A stretch of DNA of 64,000 bases, from positions 62,001-126,000 of the forward strand of contig JAMLHH010000002.1 in the NCBI GenBank assembly GCA_023957215.1. The letters are read 5' to 3'. The DNA is from Chitinophagales bacterium (GTDB lineage Bacteria > Bacteroidota > Bacteroidia > Chitinophagales > JADIYW01). Positions within the stretch are counted from its first letter, which is position 1. Every line of letters starts with the position of its first letter. The translations under genes were made by a program, and so were the position numbers. A model generated the notes under the pieces. That model searched no databases. It saw nothing but the letters and a program-made list of their open reading frames with translations, and had not been told where the DNA came from. This document shows, piece by piece, positions 10,874 to 19,600 of this stretch.

Positions 10874-11033
10874 AGTATTCTTATCAAATACCCCTTCAGA
10901 AGTATTTAAAAATTCTTTTCTTTCTAAAAGAACTCTTGTGTATAATTGTGTTAACTTATAATTTAATTGTTGAAGTTCATCTGGTTTAAAATTTAGTAAA
11001 ACAGTTAATGGGTTTTCTTTGGCAAAAGAATTT

Positions 11034-11672
11034 TTAAAAAAACTCTACTCTTCCACTATCAACCTTATTATATCTTCCATGCATTACATTTATATATATA
11101 TTTGAAAGTCCTGAAGAATCTTTAGTCTCTTCAAATATAAAATTTAATAAGCTGCTAGACTTTTTAAATAGTTCAGAAAACGTAGTATCATAATTTTCAC
11201 CTTCAATGAAATTCTTGTACTCCTCATATATATAGGCAAGTATTAATTTATCTTCACTTAAATCATCTTTTCTTTTTATTACATTATTTCCAGAATTATA
11301 TATCCTTCTAACATCCTTTAATTTCTCTTTAGTTTTTTCAGGATTTTTATCTATTACTTTTAAAACATTTTTTAATTCCTCTGGATGTATAGTTTGTAAA
11401 AGAATATTAAAGTCTTCATATAAATCTGATCTATCAGAATTTTTACTATAAACATTTTCAACCATTTGTTGAAATTTATATAAAGAGGCCTTATCGGCTA
11501 TACTATACAACAAACTAATATTATCATTAGCAACACTTTCTTTTAGATTACTAAAAACACTATTAAAATATTCTTTTGACCCTTGAATATCACTTCCTCT
11601 ATAAGATCTTAATTTAGATAACAAGTTTATTTCACTGTAGGTATTTCCTTTATATTTAAATGTTATGACCAT
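11034..11672 (-). CDS. N-terminal part of the giant protein, cut off by a frameshift (212 aa)
   Basis: Starts at ATG 11672 and ends ...GRVEFF at a TAA created by a run of seven Ts (coding strand, around 11034-11042). With six Ts the frame would run on as KNSFAKENPLTV and enter the 1,534-residue frame without interruption, and the intervening 50 codons contain no stop. It is therefore read as the first tenth of one giant gene rather than a separate gene. The sequence is helical, charged and N/K/S-rich, with no recognised domain. It is either a real mutation, a slippage site, or a homopolymer sequencing error. Confidence 0.65.
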   Translation of the reverse strand: MVITFKYKGNTYSEINLLSKLRSYRGSDIQGSKEYFNSVFSNLKESVANDNISLLYSIADKASLYKFQQMVENVYSKNSDRSDLYEDFNILLQTIHPEELKNVLKVIDKNPEKTKEKLKDVRRIYNSGNNVIKRKDDLSEDKLILAYIYEEYKNFIEGENYDTTFSELFKKSSSLLNFIFEETKDSSGLSNIYINVMHGRYNKVDSGRVEFF

Positions 11673-12090
11673 GTCGACTAGGTTATTTTTTAGAAATTAT
11701 TTTCTATACTTTTTGCTTGTATTGCACAGAAAAATAATGTTTCCTAAAAATACCTAAACTAAAACATATCTTCAACTCTTTTTCTGATTTCTTTTTTATG
11801 CTGATATAAGAGTGATGATTCAGTGAGACATATTGTGCTTTAATTGGTTGATAAGGATACTGACCAAGGGGGTGATGGTGCTTAAGTAATTTATGAATTA
11901 GTGCATTCGTGAATATCCGAATTTATCAATATACATACTCAATACTGAGTGCTTCAATTGAACTCTGTAGCTAACACTTAATGTATCAAAGTATTATTCT
12001 ATTAAAAATTTTTAAAATAGATTGTATTATATTTATTGTATAATTTGTATTTGACAGGGTCAAGCCCCTACTATTGATATAAACAGCAAT
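11673..12090. other. Intergenic region before the ORF6N gene
   Basis: 418 bases without a supported gene. It separates the divergent giant gene and the ORF6N gene, so promoters for both must lie here, but no clear TAnnTTTG box with a matching upstream box was found. It contains the first copy of the 37-base repeat at 11839-11875. Confidence 0.5.
11839..11875 (+). repeat. REP-like repeat, copy 1 (direct repeat flanking the ORF6N gene)
   Basis: Matches 34 of 37 bases of the copy at 12956-12992. It has an imperfect hairpin (arms TTGGTTGATA and TACTGACCAA around AGGA) followed by a run of five Gs. Confidence 0.75.
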
Positions 12091-12960
12091 ATGATAAATG
12101 AAATAAGTATTGACTATCACAATATTTCCAATAAAATCTACACCATTCGTAATGAGCAAGTTATGTTGGATAGAGATTTAGCTGAAATGTATCAGGTTAA
12201 GTCGATTAGATTAAGAGAGCAGGTTAAAAGAAATCATGAGAGATTCCCAGAAAACTTTATGTTTCAGTTGACTGACAACGAAGTAGATTATATGGTATCG
12301 CAAAATGCGATACCATCAAGACAGCATCTTGGAGGTCACCTTCCTTACGTATTTACAGAACAAGGTGTAGCTATGCTTTCCGCTGTCTTGAAAAGTAGCA
12401 TAGCAGTTCAAGTAAGTATTCATATTATCAATGCTTTTGTAAGGATGCGAAAGTTAATCGGTCAAGAAGCGATACAACAATTGAGATTATCAAATATTGA
12501 AAACAAGCTCTTAGAACACGATCAAAAGTTTAATGATATTTTCACTGTATTAGAAAGAAATGAGTTGCCACAAAAAGGTGTCTTTTTCGAAGGGCAAATC
12601 TATGATGCTTATGAACTGACATCTAAGATTATACGTTCAGCTCACAAGAGTATTATACTCATTGATAATTATATAGATGAGAGTGTAATAAGCCATTTGT
12701 TAAAAAAGAAAGAAGGTGTTATAGTTCAACTATTGACAAAAAGTAATAAGCGTCAATTATCATTAGATATTCAAAAAGTAAACGAACAATATGGAGGTTT
12801 CATCATAAAAACCTTTTCTAAAAGTCACGATAGATTTTTAATTATCGATAACAATGTAATGTATCATTTAGGAGCCTCCCTAAAAGATTTAGGAAAGAAG
12901 TGGTTTGCCTTCTCCAAGATGGATAAAGAATTTATAGATATGATTCTCCAAGAACTTTAA
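12091..12960 (+). CDS. ORF6N-domain DNA-binding protein with PLD-like C-terminus
   Basis: 289 residues. Residues about 10-120 match the ORF6N domain (phage KilA-N-related DNA-binding domain): NEQVMLDRDLAEMY near the start, KRNHERFPENFMFQL in the middle, and YVFTEQGVAMLSAVL with an R-M-R-K end. A short coiled segment follows. Residues 165-285 look like a phospholipase-D-like fold of the kind often fused to ORF6N in Bacteroidota, with SHDRFLIID as the core motif (only one H.R/K motif, so probably not catalytic). ORF6N proteins are typical of phages and mobile islands and are thought to be regulators. The gene is bracketed by 37-base direct repeats, and its stop codon lies inside the downstream copy. 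Confidence 0.88.
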   Translation: MINEISIDYHNISNKIYTIRNEQVMLDRDLAEMYQVKSIRLREQVKRNHERFPENFMFQLTDNEVDYMVSQNAIPSRQHLGGHLPYVFTEQGVAMLSAVLKSSIAVQVSIHIINAFVRMRKLIGQEAIQQLRLSNIENKLLEHDQKFNDIFTVLERNELPQKGVFFEGQIYDAYELTSKIIRSAHKSIILIDNYIDESVISHLLKKKEGVIVQLLTKSNKRQLSLDIQKVNEQYGGFIIKTFSKSHDRFLIIDNNVMYHLGASLKDLGKKWFAFSKMDKEFIDMILQEL

Positions 12961-12992
12961 TTGGTTGGTAAGGATACCAACCAAGGGGGTGA
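12956..12992 (+). repeat. REP-like repeat, copy 2 with perfect hairpin
   Basis: Arms TTGGTTGGTA (12961-12970) and TACCAACCAA (12975-12984) form a perfect 10-bp stem around AGGA, followed by GGGGG. It overlaps the stop codon of the ORF6N gene and could also act as its transcription terminator. It is 34/37 identical to copy 1. Confidence 0.85.
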
Positions 12993-13033
12993 ATCTGTAT
13001 TGCATATAGATGCTTATTAACATGATTGCATAA

Positions 13034-14125
13034 TACCGATACATTTTGTATATTTGTGCATGGAAAAACTTGATTTACGAAAACTCGACGAACAAGAAAT
13101 ACTTGGCATACGAAAATCCGCTATGCGCCTTATTGAATCAGGAATGTCTCAGAAGGCTGTTTGTGAAAAACTATGCCTGCGTCCTAATACTCTAAACGAT
13201 TGGAGCAAGAAATATAAGAGCAAAGGAGTAAAGGGTCTTCATTCCGGAAAGCGTGGAGCGAGGTCTGAGGACAGAAAACTACTATCCTCAAAGGTAGAAC
13301 GGCAAATACAGAAGATGATTATTGATAAAATGCCAGAGCAGTTAAAACTTGATTATGCTTTATGGACAAGAAAAGCAGTCAAAGAATTGGTTGAAAGAGA
13401 ATTTGGGATAGTTATTTCTATCAGTGCCATGGGCGTTTACTTGAGGAAGTGGGGTTTTACCCCTCAAAGCCACAAAGAAGCAAGCTTACGAACAATGCCC
13501 GAAGAAAGTCCAAAAATGGTTAGGATGAGCACACCCTTGGTTATCAAGAAACAAGCTAAAGAAGAAGATGCTGAAATTTTCTGGGGCGAGACCGGAATCA
13601 AAACCAGTGTAATCACGGCAGAAGTTATGCACCTAAGGGGAAAACACTCCAGAAAAAAGAGTATGTCCAAACGTTTTTCGGTAAATATGGTGTCGGCAGT
13701 CAACAATCAGGGTAAAGTCCATTTTATGATATACTCCGAGTCTATGAATGCCGATAGGTTGATTGAATTCATGACACAACTCATTAAGGCAAATCGAAGA
13801 ATGGTCTATTTGATATTGGACAATCTTCGGGTTCATCACAGTAAAATCGTTAAGGAATGGGTTGAGAGAAACAAAGAAAAGATTGCATTATACTATCTGC
13901 CTTCTTATTCTCCTGAACGTAATCCTGACGAATATCTGAACTGTGATCTGAAACAGGGAATGTCAGCAAAAAAGTCACCAAAGAACAAGGAAACGCTACA
14001 AAATAATGTACAAAACCATATGGAAATGCTATCAGTCAGTCCGCAAAGAGTAATGAAATATTTTAAACACAGAGATATTCAGTATGCAGCATAGGAAAAT
14101 ATCGGTCAATATATGTCGGGTTAAT
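13034..14125 (+). mobile_element. IS630-family insertion sequence (ends tentative)
   Basis: Carries one transposase gene. Candidate terminal inverted repeats are CCGATACATTTTG starting at 13036 and, read on the minus strand, CCGACATATATTG starting near 14121 (10 of 13 positions match). TA dinucleotides lie just outside each end (13034-13035 and 14124-14125), as expected for a family that duplicates TA on insertion. The ends differ by one or two bases in register, so the limits are approximate. It sits between REP-like repeat copy 2 and the broken toxin gene. Confidence 0.6.
13060..14094 (+). CDS. IS630-type transposase, probably inactive (lost catalytic Asp, out-of-frame window)
   Basis: Helix-turn-helix N-terminus (residues 1-60), then a DDE nuclease domain with the later motifs intact: LILDNLRVHHS (second Asp) and YLPSYSPERNPDEYLN. 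The first motif should read W-G-D-E-T-G, but the DNA at 13581-13596 encodes W-G-E-T-G, so the first catalytic aspartate codon is missing. Directly after it, bases 13602-13646 encode the family motif NQCNHGRSYAPKGKT only in another frame. Two indels that nearly cancel have garbled about 20 residues while leaving the total frame open. A promoter box TATATTTG (13049-13056) lies three bases before ATG 13060, giving an almost leaderless message. Family certain; inactivity inferred. Confidence 0.88.
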   Translation: MEKLDLRKLDEQEILGIRKSAMRLIESGMSQKAVCEKLCLRPNTLNDWSKKYKSKGVKGLHSGKRGARSEDRKLLSSKVERQIQKMIIDKMPEQLKLDYALWTRKAVKELVEREFGIVISISAMGVYLRKWGFTPQSHKEASLRTMPEESPKMVRMSTPLVIKKQAKEEDAEIFWGETGIKTSVITAEVMHLRGKHSRKKSMSKRFSVNMVSAVNNQGKVHFMIYSESMNADRLIEFMTQLIKANRRMVYLILDNLRVHHSKIVKEWVERNKEKIALYYLPSYSPERNPDEYLNCDLKQGMSAKKSPKNKETLQNNVQNHMEMLSVSPQRVMKYFKHRDIQYAA

Positions 14126-14161
14126 AGCAGCATGACAACATCCTAACATTAATAAAGCGAC

Positions 14162-14457
14162 TCATCTATTTTTCTTTTTTAAAATTTCTAATAGCTTTTT
14201 GGGATCTTGACGATTATCCCAAAAAGAAGTTACCAAAATCTCATTTTCAGTTACTTTATAGAAGATACTGAAATTGCCTAAAGAAGCAACTCGGGTATCT
14301 TTAAAGTCAGTTAATTTATACATAAGGCGTTTTTGCTATTTGTTGCGTTAACTCTGCTACGATTTGAATCAGTTTTCTTGAATAATGATTTGACTTATTT
14401 CGTTTAACCCAATATTCAAGTATTCCAACATATTGAATATCAGCAATTTTCGTTCAT
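14162..14457 (-). pseudogene. RelE/ParE-type toxin pseudogene
   Basis: Starts at ATG 14457, one base after the antitoxin stop. Reading across two frame changes gives a typical toxin: KIADIQYVGILEYWVKRN, then QQIAKTPY, then YKLTDFKDTRVASLGNFS, FYKVTENEILVTSFWDNR and QDPKKLLEIL, ending at TGA 14162-14164. The frame breaks lie just after the start (around 14447-14452, an A run) and near the middle (around 14325). RelE/ParE toxins cleave mRNA or act on gyrase; this copy cannot be made intact as read. A minimal antitoxin with a dead toxin is a common end state of chromosomal modules. Confidence 0.75.
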
Positions 14458-14458
14458 T

Positions 14459-14701
14459 TTACAACCCGCTTAGCCATTCTAAGTTTCGTTTGTCCATAGC
14501 TTCTTGTGAAATAAGCCGACCTTCTTTGATATCTACTTCACTCATTTCTAATATTTCTTTTTGTTCGATGGTCAATTTTATTGAATTGGTGTCTTCTATT
14601 GTTGAAGAAATTAAATTATCAAGAGCCATGAGAAAGCTTTCATTTTCAATGGTCAATAACTTATCAATTAACCCATTGCGTATTTTATCTATCGTTGTCA
14701 T
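14459..14701 (-). CDS. Antitoxin of a type II toxin-antitoxin pair
   Basis: 80 residues, intact, beginning MTTIDKIRNGLIDKLL and ending with the conserved tail SQEAMDKRNLEWLSGL. Antitoxins with this RNGLIDK...LISQEAMDKRNLEWL pattern pair with RelE/ParE-family toxins in Bacteroidota. It is encoded directly before the toxin with a one-base gap (TAA, A, ATG), the usual antitoxin-first order. Such antitoxins normally wrap around the toxin and repress the operon. With the toxin broken, selection for its retention should be weak, so it may be a relic or may neutralise toxins encoded elsewhere. Confidence 0.8.
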   Translation of the reverse strand: MTTIDKIRNGLIDKLLTIENESFLMALDNLISSTIEDTNSIKLTIEQKEILEMSEVDIKEGRLISQEAMDKRNLEWLSGL

Positions 14702-15025
14702 TGAACCTTTTTATTACTCTATGTTAGTAGAACATCAACTCAAATATAAACAATACTTCTGTAAAGAGGGATACCTTCATCTCATTATCCCACGATTAAA
14801 TTACTTAAAAGTGCAAATTATAAGTACGAGTTTTCTTTGTGTTCTCTCGTTCCGAGATATTCGGAATCGTACTTTCTTTGTGTCCTCCTGTCCCGGAAGC
14901 AAAGCGATTCTGGACTGTGGTTAAATATCATTATCCCACGACTAAAGTCATGGTCTAATGATACATTGCTACATTGGTATATTGATTCATTGGTATATTT
15001 TCACATTCTCCAATTTTCAAATTAA
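14702..15025. repeat. Intergenic stretch with word-like repeats
   Basis: No gene. The word CATTATCCCACGA(T/C)TAAA occurs at about 14782-14800 and 14929-14947. AAGTACGAGTTTTCTTTGTG-like and TCGTACTTTCTTTGTGTCC-like words, and repeated TGATACATTG/TTCATTGGTATATT units, lie at 14950-15000. These resemble the gap at 59603-59849. Confidence 0.5.
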
Positions 15026-15029
15026 CTTG

Positions 15030-15320
15030 GAATTCCGCCACCAACCAATTTAGTTTTCTTAAAAATAGAGAAAGTTCCATGCTTTCATTGATATCACATA
15101 TCTTTCCCGTTTTTTCTTTCAAACTTTTTTTGAAATCAAGAATAGTATCTAAAAGATTATTGACCTTCTCATCATCTAATAATAGAGCTTTTTTTCTTGA
15201 AACGAAAACTCTCTAACACTATAAAAAGTATCTTCAATTTTAGATTTATATGATATAGCTCCCATCGTGTTCAATACTTTATATAGTAAACTTACTGAAT
15301 ATCTATCAAATAAAAAAACT
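15030..15320 (-). pseudogene. Frameshifted fragment of an unknown helical protein
   Basis: Two open stretches join across a run of seven As (around 15187-15193). The first reads LLYKVLNTMGAISYKSKIED and ends SVREFSFQEKK. The second reads ALLLDDEKVNNLLDTILDF and ends with SLFLRKLNWLVAEFQ. The join is natural in charge pattern and amphipathic spacing, suggesting a single helical protein broken by one base. No family recognised. A partial REP-like arm (near 15037-15052) lies at its 3' end. Confidence 0.4.
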
Positions 15321-15352
15321 TAGTTGACCTGTCATAACTTTTTTGCCCCCCA

Positions 15353-15378
15353 TTGGTTGGTGTTCCGTCACCAACCAT
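15353..15378 (-). repeat. REP-like hairpin, inverted copy
   Basis: Perfect 9-bp stem, arms TGGTTGGTG (15354-15362) and CACCAACCA (15369-15377) around TTCCGT. The run of Cs at 15346-15351 is the complement of the G-run that follows the other copies, so this copy is in the opposite orientation. A lone half-site lies near 15037-15052. Confidence 0.75.
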
Positions 15379-15472
15379 TACTATTTGTTATAATTATTCA
15401 GTTCTTTGGGCTTATTTTGTGAATACGGAAATTATCCAATTGACTTACGAAACTGTGTAATGATATTTGAAT

Positions 15473-15495
15473 TTGGTGGTAAGGATACCAACCAA
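15473..15495 (+). repeat. REP-like hairpin, copy near amn
   Basis: Arms TTGGTGGTA (15473-15481) and TACCAACCAA (15486-15495) around AGGA, one base shorter on the left than the perfect copy at 12961. It lies 28 bases downstream of the amn stop and may terminate that gene. Confidence 0.75.
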
Positions 15496-15523
15496 AGGAA
15501 TGGTATGACAGAAAGAACTTCGT

Positions 15524-16294
15524 TTAAAATCTCAGATGTTTTACAGTGAGTCCTTTGTATTGAATCTGATTCAAGGATTTAATACCAATCTCTAAATGTC
15601 TTTTTACATAATCCTCTGTGACTTTCGCATCACTTTCTTCAGTTTTTACGCCTTCGGGTTCCATCGGTTGGTCAGAGACCAACAGTAATGCTCCGGTAGG
15701 GATTTCATTGTGAAAACCGACGGAGAAAAGTGTAGCTGTTTCCATGTCTATCGCCATCGCTCTGATTTCTCTGAGATAATCTTTGAACTTTTCATCGTGT
15801 TCCCATACCCTTCTATTCGTGGTGTAAACAGTTCCTGTCCAATAGTCCATCTGAAAATCTCTGATGGTCGTAGAAATTGCTTTTTGCAAGGCAAACGCAG
15901 GCAAGGCCGGCACCTCTTCGGGGAAATAGTCATTAGAAGTACCTTCACCCCGAATACCGGCAATCGGTAAAATCAAATCTCCGACATTGTTTTTCTTTTT
16001 GAGCCCACCACATTTACCTAAAAACAGTACAGCATGTGGTTGTATCGCCACGAGCAAATCCATCACCGTAGCAGCAACCGGGCTTCCCATGCCAAAGTTG
16101 ATAATCGTAATACCATTGGCCGTAGCACTTTTCATAGGTTTAGACTTTCCCATCACAGGAACTCCGTGCATATCTGCAAAAAGATTGACGTATAATTGAA
16201 AATTAGTCAGCAAAATATATTCACCAAAATCTTTCAAATCGACTCCGGTATATCTCGGTAACCAATCTCTTACAATTTCTTCTTTTGAATTCAT
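15524..16294 (-). CDS. amn: AMP nucleosidase
   Basis: 256 residues of the nucleoside-phosphorylase superfamily, in the short form found in Bacteroidota. It hydrolyses AMP to adenine and ribose 5-phosphate in the cytoplasm, linking purine and pentose-phosphate pools. Visible landmarks are the glycine-rich INFGMGSPVAATVMDL (residues about 65-80), LFLGKCGGL (near 90-98), the nucleoside-binding AIDMETATLFSVG (about 180-192) and VSDQPMEPEGVKT. The start MNSKEEIVRDWL fits the family. It is a single gene on the minus strand with REP-like hairpins downstream. The E. coli enzyme is longer, with an extra N-terminal domain that is absent here. Confidence 0.9.
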   Translation of the reverse strand: MNSKEEIVRDWLPRYTGVDLKDFGEYILLTNFQLYVNLFADMHGVPVMGKSKPMKSATANGITIINFGMGSPVAATVMDLLVAIQPHAVLFLGKCGGLKKKNNVGDLILPIAGIRGEGTSNDYFPEEVPALPAFALQKAISTTIRDFQMDYWTGTVYTTNRRVWEHDEKFKDYLREIRAMAIDMETATLFSVGFHNEIPTGALLLVSDQPMEPEGVKTEESDAKVTEDYVKRHLEIGIKSLNQIQYKGLTVKHLRF

Positions 16295-16631
16295 AACTGT
16301 AGCATTTTAGTGAATCAATACTTGAGTGAAATGAACATATGTATTAAGTAATAAGTTCATTTTGGACTGTTTTAGTGACCACTCGTTTTATATATCTCAA
16401 ATAAATATAGTAATTTTATACTATATTGTCTTTAACCGGATTCAGTATTCGCTTATTTAATCAACAATTCGCAAATTGATTTTAGGCAACGTTTTAACCG
16501 CAAAGAGTGCAAAGAAAGTACGAAGTCCACAAAGTTTCAATCTCTCAACAATCTCATGACAGTGAAAGTCTCACTACTCAAAGTCTCAATACTATAAATA
16601 AAAGTCTTGTATCTTGGCTCTTGTCTTGGCT
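16295..16631. other. Intergenic region between the RND operon and amn
   Basis: No gene. It has an A/T hairpin at 16405-16426 (8-bp arms ATATAGTA and TACTATAT) and, from 16490 on, the word-like repeats seen in other gaps (GCAAAGAAAGTACGAAGTCC-type, TCTCACTACTCAAAGTCTC, TCTTGGCTCTTGTCTTGGCTC). Confidence 0.5.
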
Positions 16632-19600
16632 CTACAAAATAGCCTGATTCTTTTCTTTTCTACCCGCCCACCAAGCTTTGAAACCGTCGATTACATTGTA
16701 CATCACCGGCACAATAATGATAGTAAACAGCATAGATGAAAGCAGACCGCCTATCAAAATCCAAGCGAGACCATTTTTCCATTCTGCACCTTCTCCTTTG
16801 GCGAGAGCGACCGGAATCATGGCGATAACCATCGCAATAGTAGTCATCAAAATAGGTCTGAAACGCTCTAAAGATGCTTCGATAATAGCTTCTTGATATG
16901 GCATACCTTGTTTTTTAAGATGGTTAGCAAAATCGACTATCAAAATCGCATTTTTCACGACCAGACCGACCAACATGATGACACCTAACATACCGAAGAT
17001 AGACAGGTTTTCCATGTTGAGAGCCAGTGCTAAAAATGCACCTATCATCGCCACAGGTATAGAGAACATCACCACAAAAGGATAGGCGTAAGATTCGTAC
17101 AATGCGACCATAATCAGATACACCAAGACGATAGAAATACCGAAGGCCATCCCCAAACTTGCGGAAGCTTCTGCCTGATATTTATACTCACCTATCATGG
17201 TGGTAGAAATACCGAGTGGCTTATCTAACTCATCCAATCTTTTACTGATTTCATCCAAAACAACGCCGTTAGAAACACCTGCCACTTGTGCGGTGACAGT
17301 GATAGAAGGGACTTTGTCAAAGCGTTCTAACTGTGAAGGACCGGAAGATAGTTCGATATTGGCAAACTGTGAAAGTTTGATGAGTTGACCTTGATTATTC
17401 ATCACCGCAACTCTACTGATATTGTCTATATCAGCTCTATCCATTTTATCCAATCTGACATTGATGTCATACTCATTTTGTCCATCACGGAATTTACTAT
17501 CCGTATTACCAGAGAAAGAGTATTGTAGCGTTGCTCCTACAGATGCAAGGTCAACCCCTAAATCTGCCATTTTCTTTCTATCCAAATCTACTCTTACTTC
17601 AGGATTACCGTCTTCGATAGATTTCTTGACTTCGACAGTACCTGCTACTTCGTTGACCAAGTTTTTCACTGTATCTCCATAAGCCAAAACTTGTTTTAGG
17701 TCAGTACCTTGTACTACAACTTGCACTGGTGCATCACCACCACCTGTCATAGATGCAGCATGCGCTCTCAGTTCCACACCCGGATATTTATAGAAAAGTT
17801 CTCTTTTGATTTGGATTACGAAATCTTGTACAGAAGTAGTTCTTTTTTTGAGGTCTATCATTTTACCGGCAAACTCTACTACATACGGAGAAGCTTGTGT
17901 GGACATCATACCTGATGACTGCATACCGACAGTCGTAAAAACGGTCTGTACAAGTGGATTGTCAAGTAAATATTTTTCTATTTCCATTGAAAGTTCATTA
18001 GTCTTTTCTATAGGCGTTTCTTTAGGTAATTCTACATTTAAAATAAAATCTCCCGAGTCACCTTCTTTTACAAACTCTTGACCGATCAGTCCATTGGAGA
18101 AAATGGCATAAGAACCTAAAAACACAAAAGCAAGAATACCGATGACAGTGACTGCTTTATGTCGCAATGCCACTTTCAAGGCGGATAAATAGACATCTCT
18201 AATGACCGTCACCAACTTTTCAAACGCAATAATCGGTTTGTCCAAAAATTTGTTGCTGTCCAAATGTTTCAGTTTAGCAAATTTGGAAGCCAAAAGTGGT
18301 GTCACCGTGAAGGAAACTATCAATGATATGAAAGTCGCAAAAGCCACCACAAAAGAGAAAGATTTGAGCATATCAGACATCATCCCTTGTACCAGACCTA
18401 TCGGTAAAAACACGACGATAATCACCAAGGTGATAGAGGCCACAGAAATACCTATTTCATCCCAACTTTTGAGTGCAGCCTCTTTGGCGGAAAGTCCTTT
18501 TTCCAAATGGGAATAAATATTTTCTATCACCACTATGGAGTCATCCACCAAGATACCGACGACGAGTGTCAATGCAAGCAAAGTCATCAAGTTTAAACTG
18601 AAACCCATGACATTCATTATGACAAATGTACTCACAATAGAGAGTGGAATAGATACCATGACGATAAATGCATTTCTCAAACTATGTAAGAACAAAAGCA
18701 TGATGACTGCCACCAAGATGACTGCAATTATCAAATCATGTGTCACTGCATCTGCTGCTGCAAGTGTATAGTCAGAGTTGTCAGAAGTAATTTTGAATTT
18801 CAAATGTATATCAGAATATATTTTTTCCAACTCTAAAATCTTTTCTTTTAGATGTTCTGAAACAGCAACTGTATTCCCTTCTTTTTGCTTGACGACCATC
18901 AGTCCCACAGATGGCGCACCATTAATACGAGCTAAAGTTTCTACCTCCTTTGTTCCGTCATAAACATCAGCTATGTCGTACATATAGATAGGATTGTTTC
19001 CTTCCGGTGTATTGGCGACGATGAGGTTTCTGATATCTTCTACTGATTCAAATTTCCCGCCTAAACGGATTTGATACTGGGCAGCATTGTTTTTGATTCT
19101 ACCGGTAGGGAAGTCCATATTAGACATTTGTATGGCTTGGGTGACTTGCAATAAGCTCAAACCGTGAGATTCCAATTTATCCAAATCTATATCTACCCTG
19201 ATTTCTCTTTTCGTATTACCGATGACAGAAACCTGTGCTACACCTTCTACACGTGCCATATCCGGCAAAATTTTATTATCTAAAAGGTCGTTGAGTTCGA
19301 CATCGGAAATATCGGCGGTGACACCCATTTTCATAATCGGTAAGTCATCAAAGGAAAATTTATCCAAAGCCGGATCTTCGATATCGTCCGGCAATTGTGA
19401 ACGGATTGCATTGATTTTCCTTTGTGCATTTTGTAGTGAAATATCCGGGTCTGTACCATGTTTAAACTTAATAACAACTATGGAAACACCTTCTAAAGAG
19501 TATGATTGGAGTTCGTCAATATTTTCCAAACCTGAGACTTCATTTTCGATCACTTTACTGACGGTGCTTTCCACTTCTCCGGGGCCTGCGCCTGGATAAA

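Noticed and set aside
4276-11672. Giant-gene pair as an RNA polymerase
   Set aside because: No DxDGD or comparable double-psi-barrel motif was found in either protein.
14433-14924. 163-codon plus-strand frame over the antitoxin
   Set aside because: Antisense to a clear antitoxin and extends into repeat-rich DNA; composition not protein-like.
11839-15495. REP-like hairpins as a CRISPR array
   Set aside because: Copies are irregularly spaced, in both orientations, and no cas gene is present.
16678-19599. Several 60-125-codon plus-strand frames inside the RND pump region
   Set aside because: Antisense shadows of the 1,038-residue pump.
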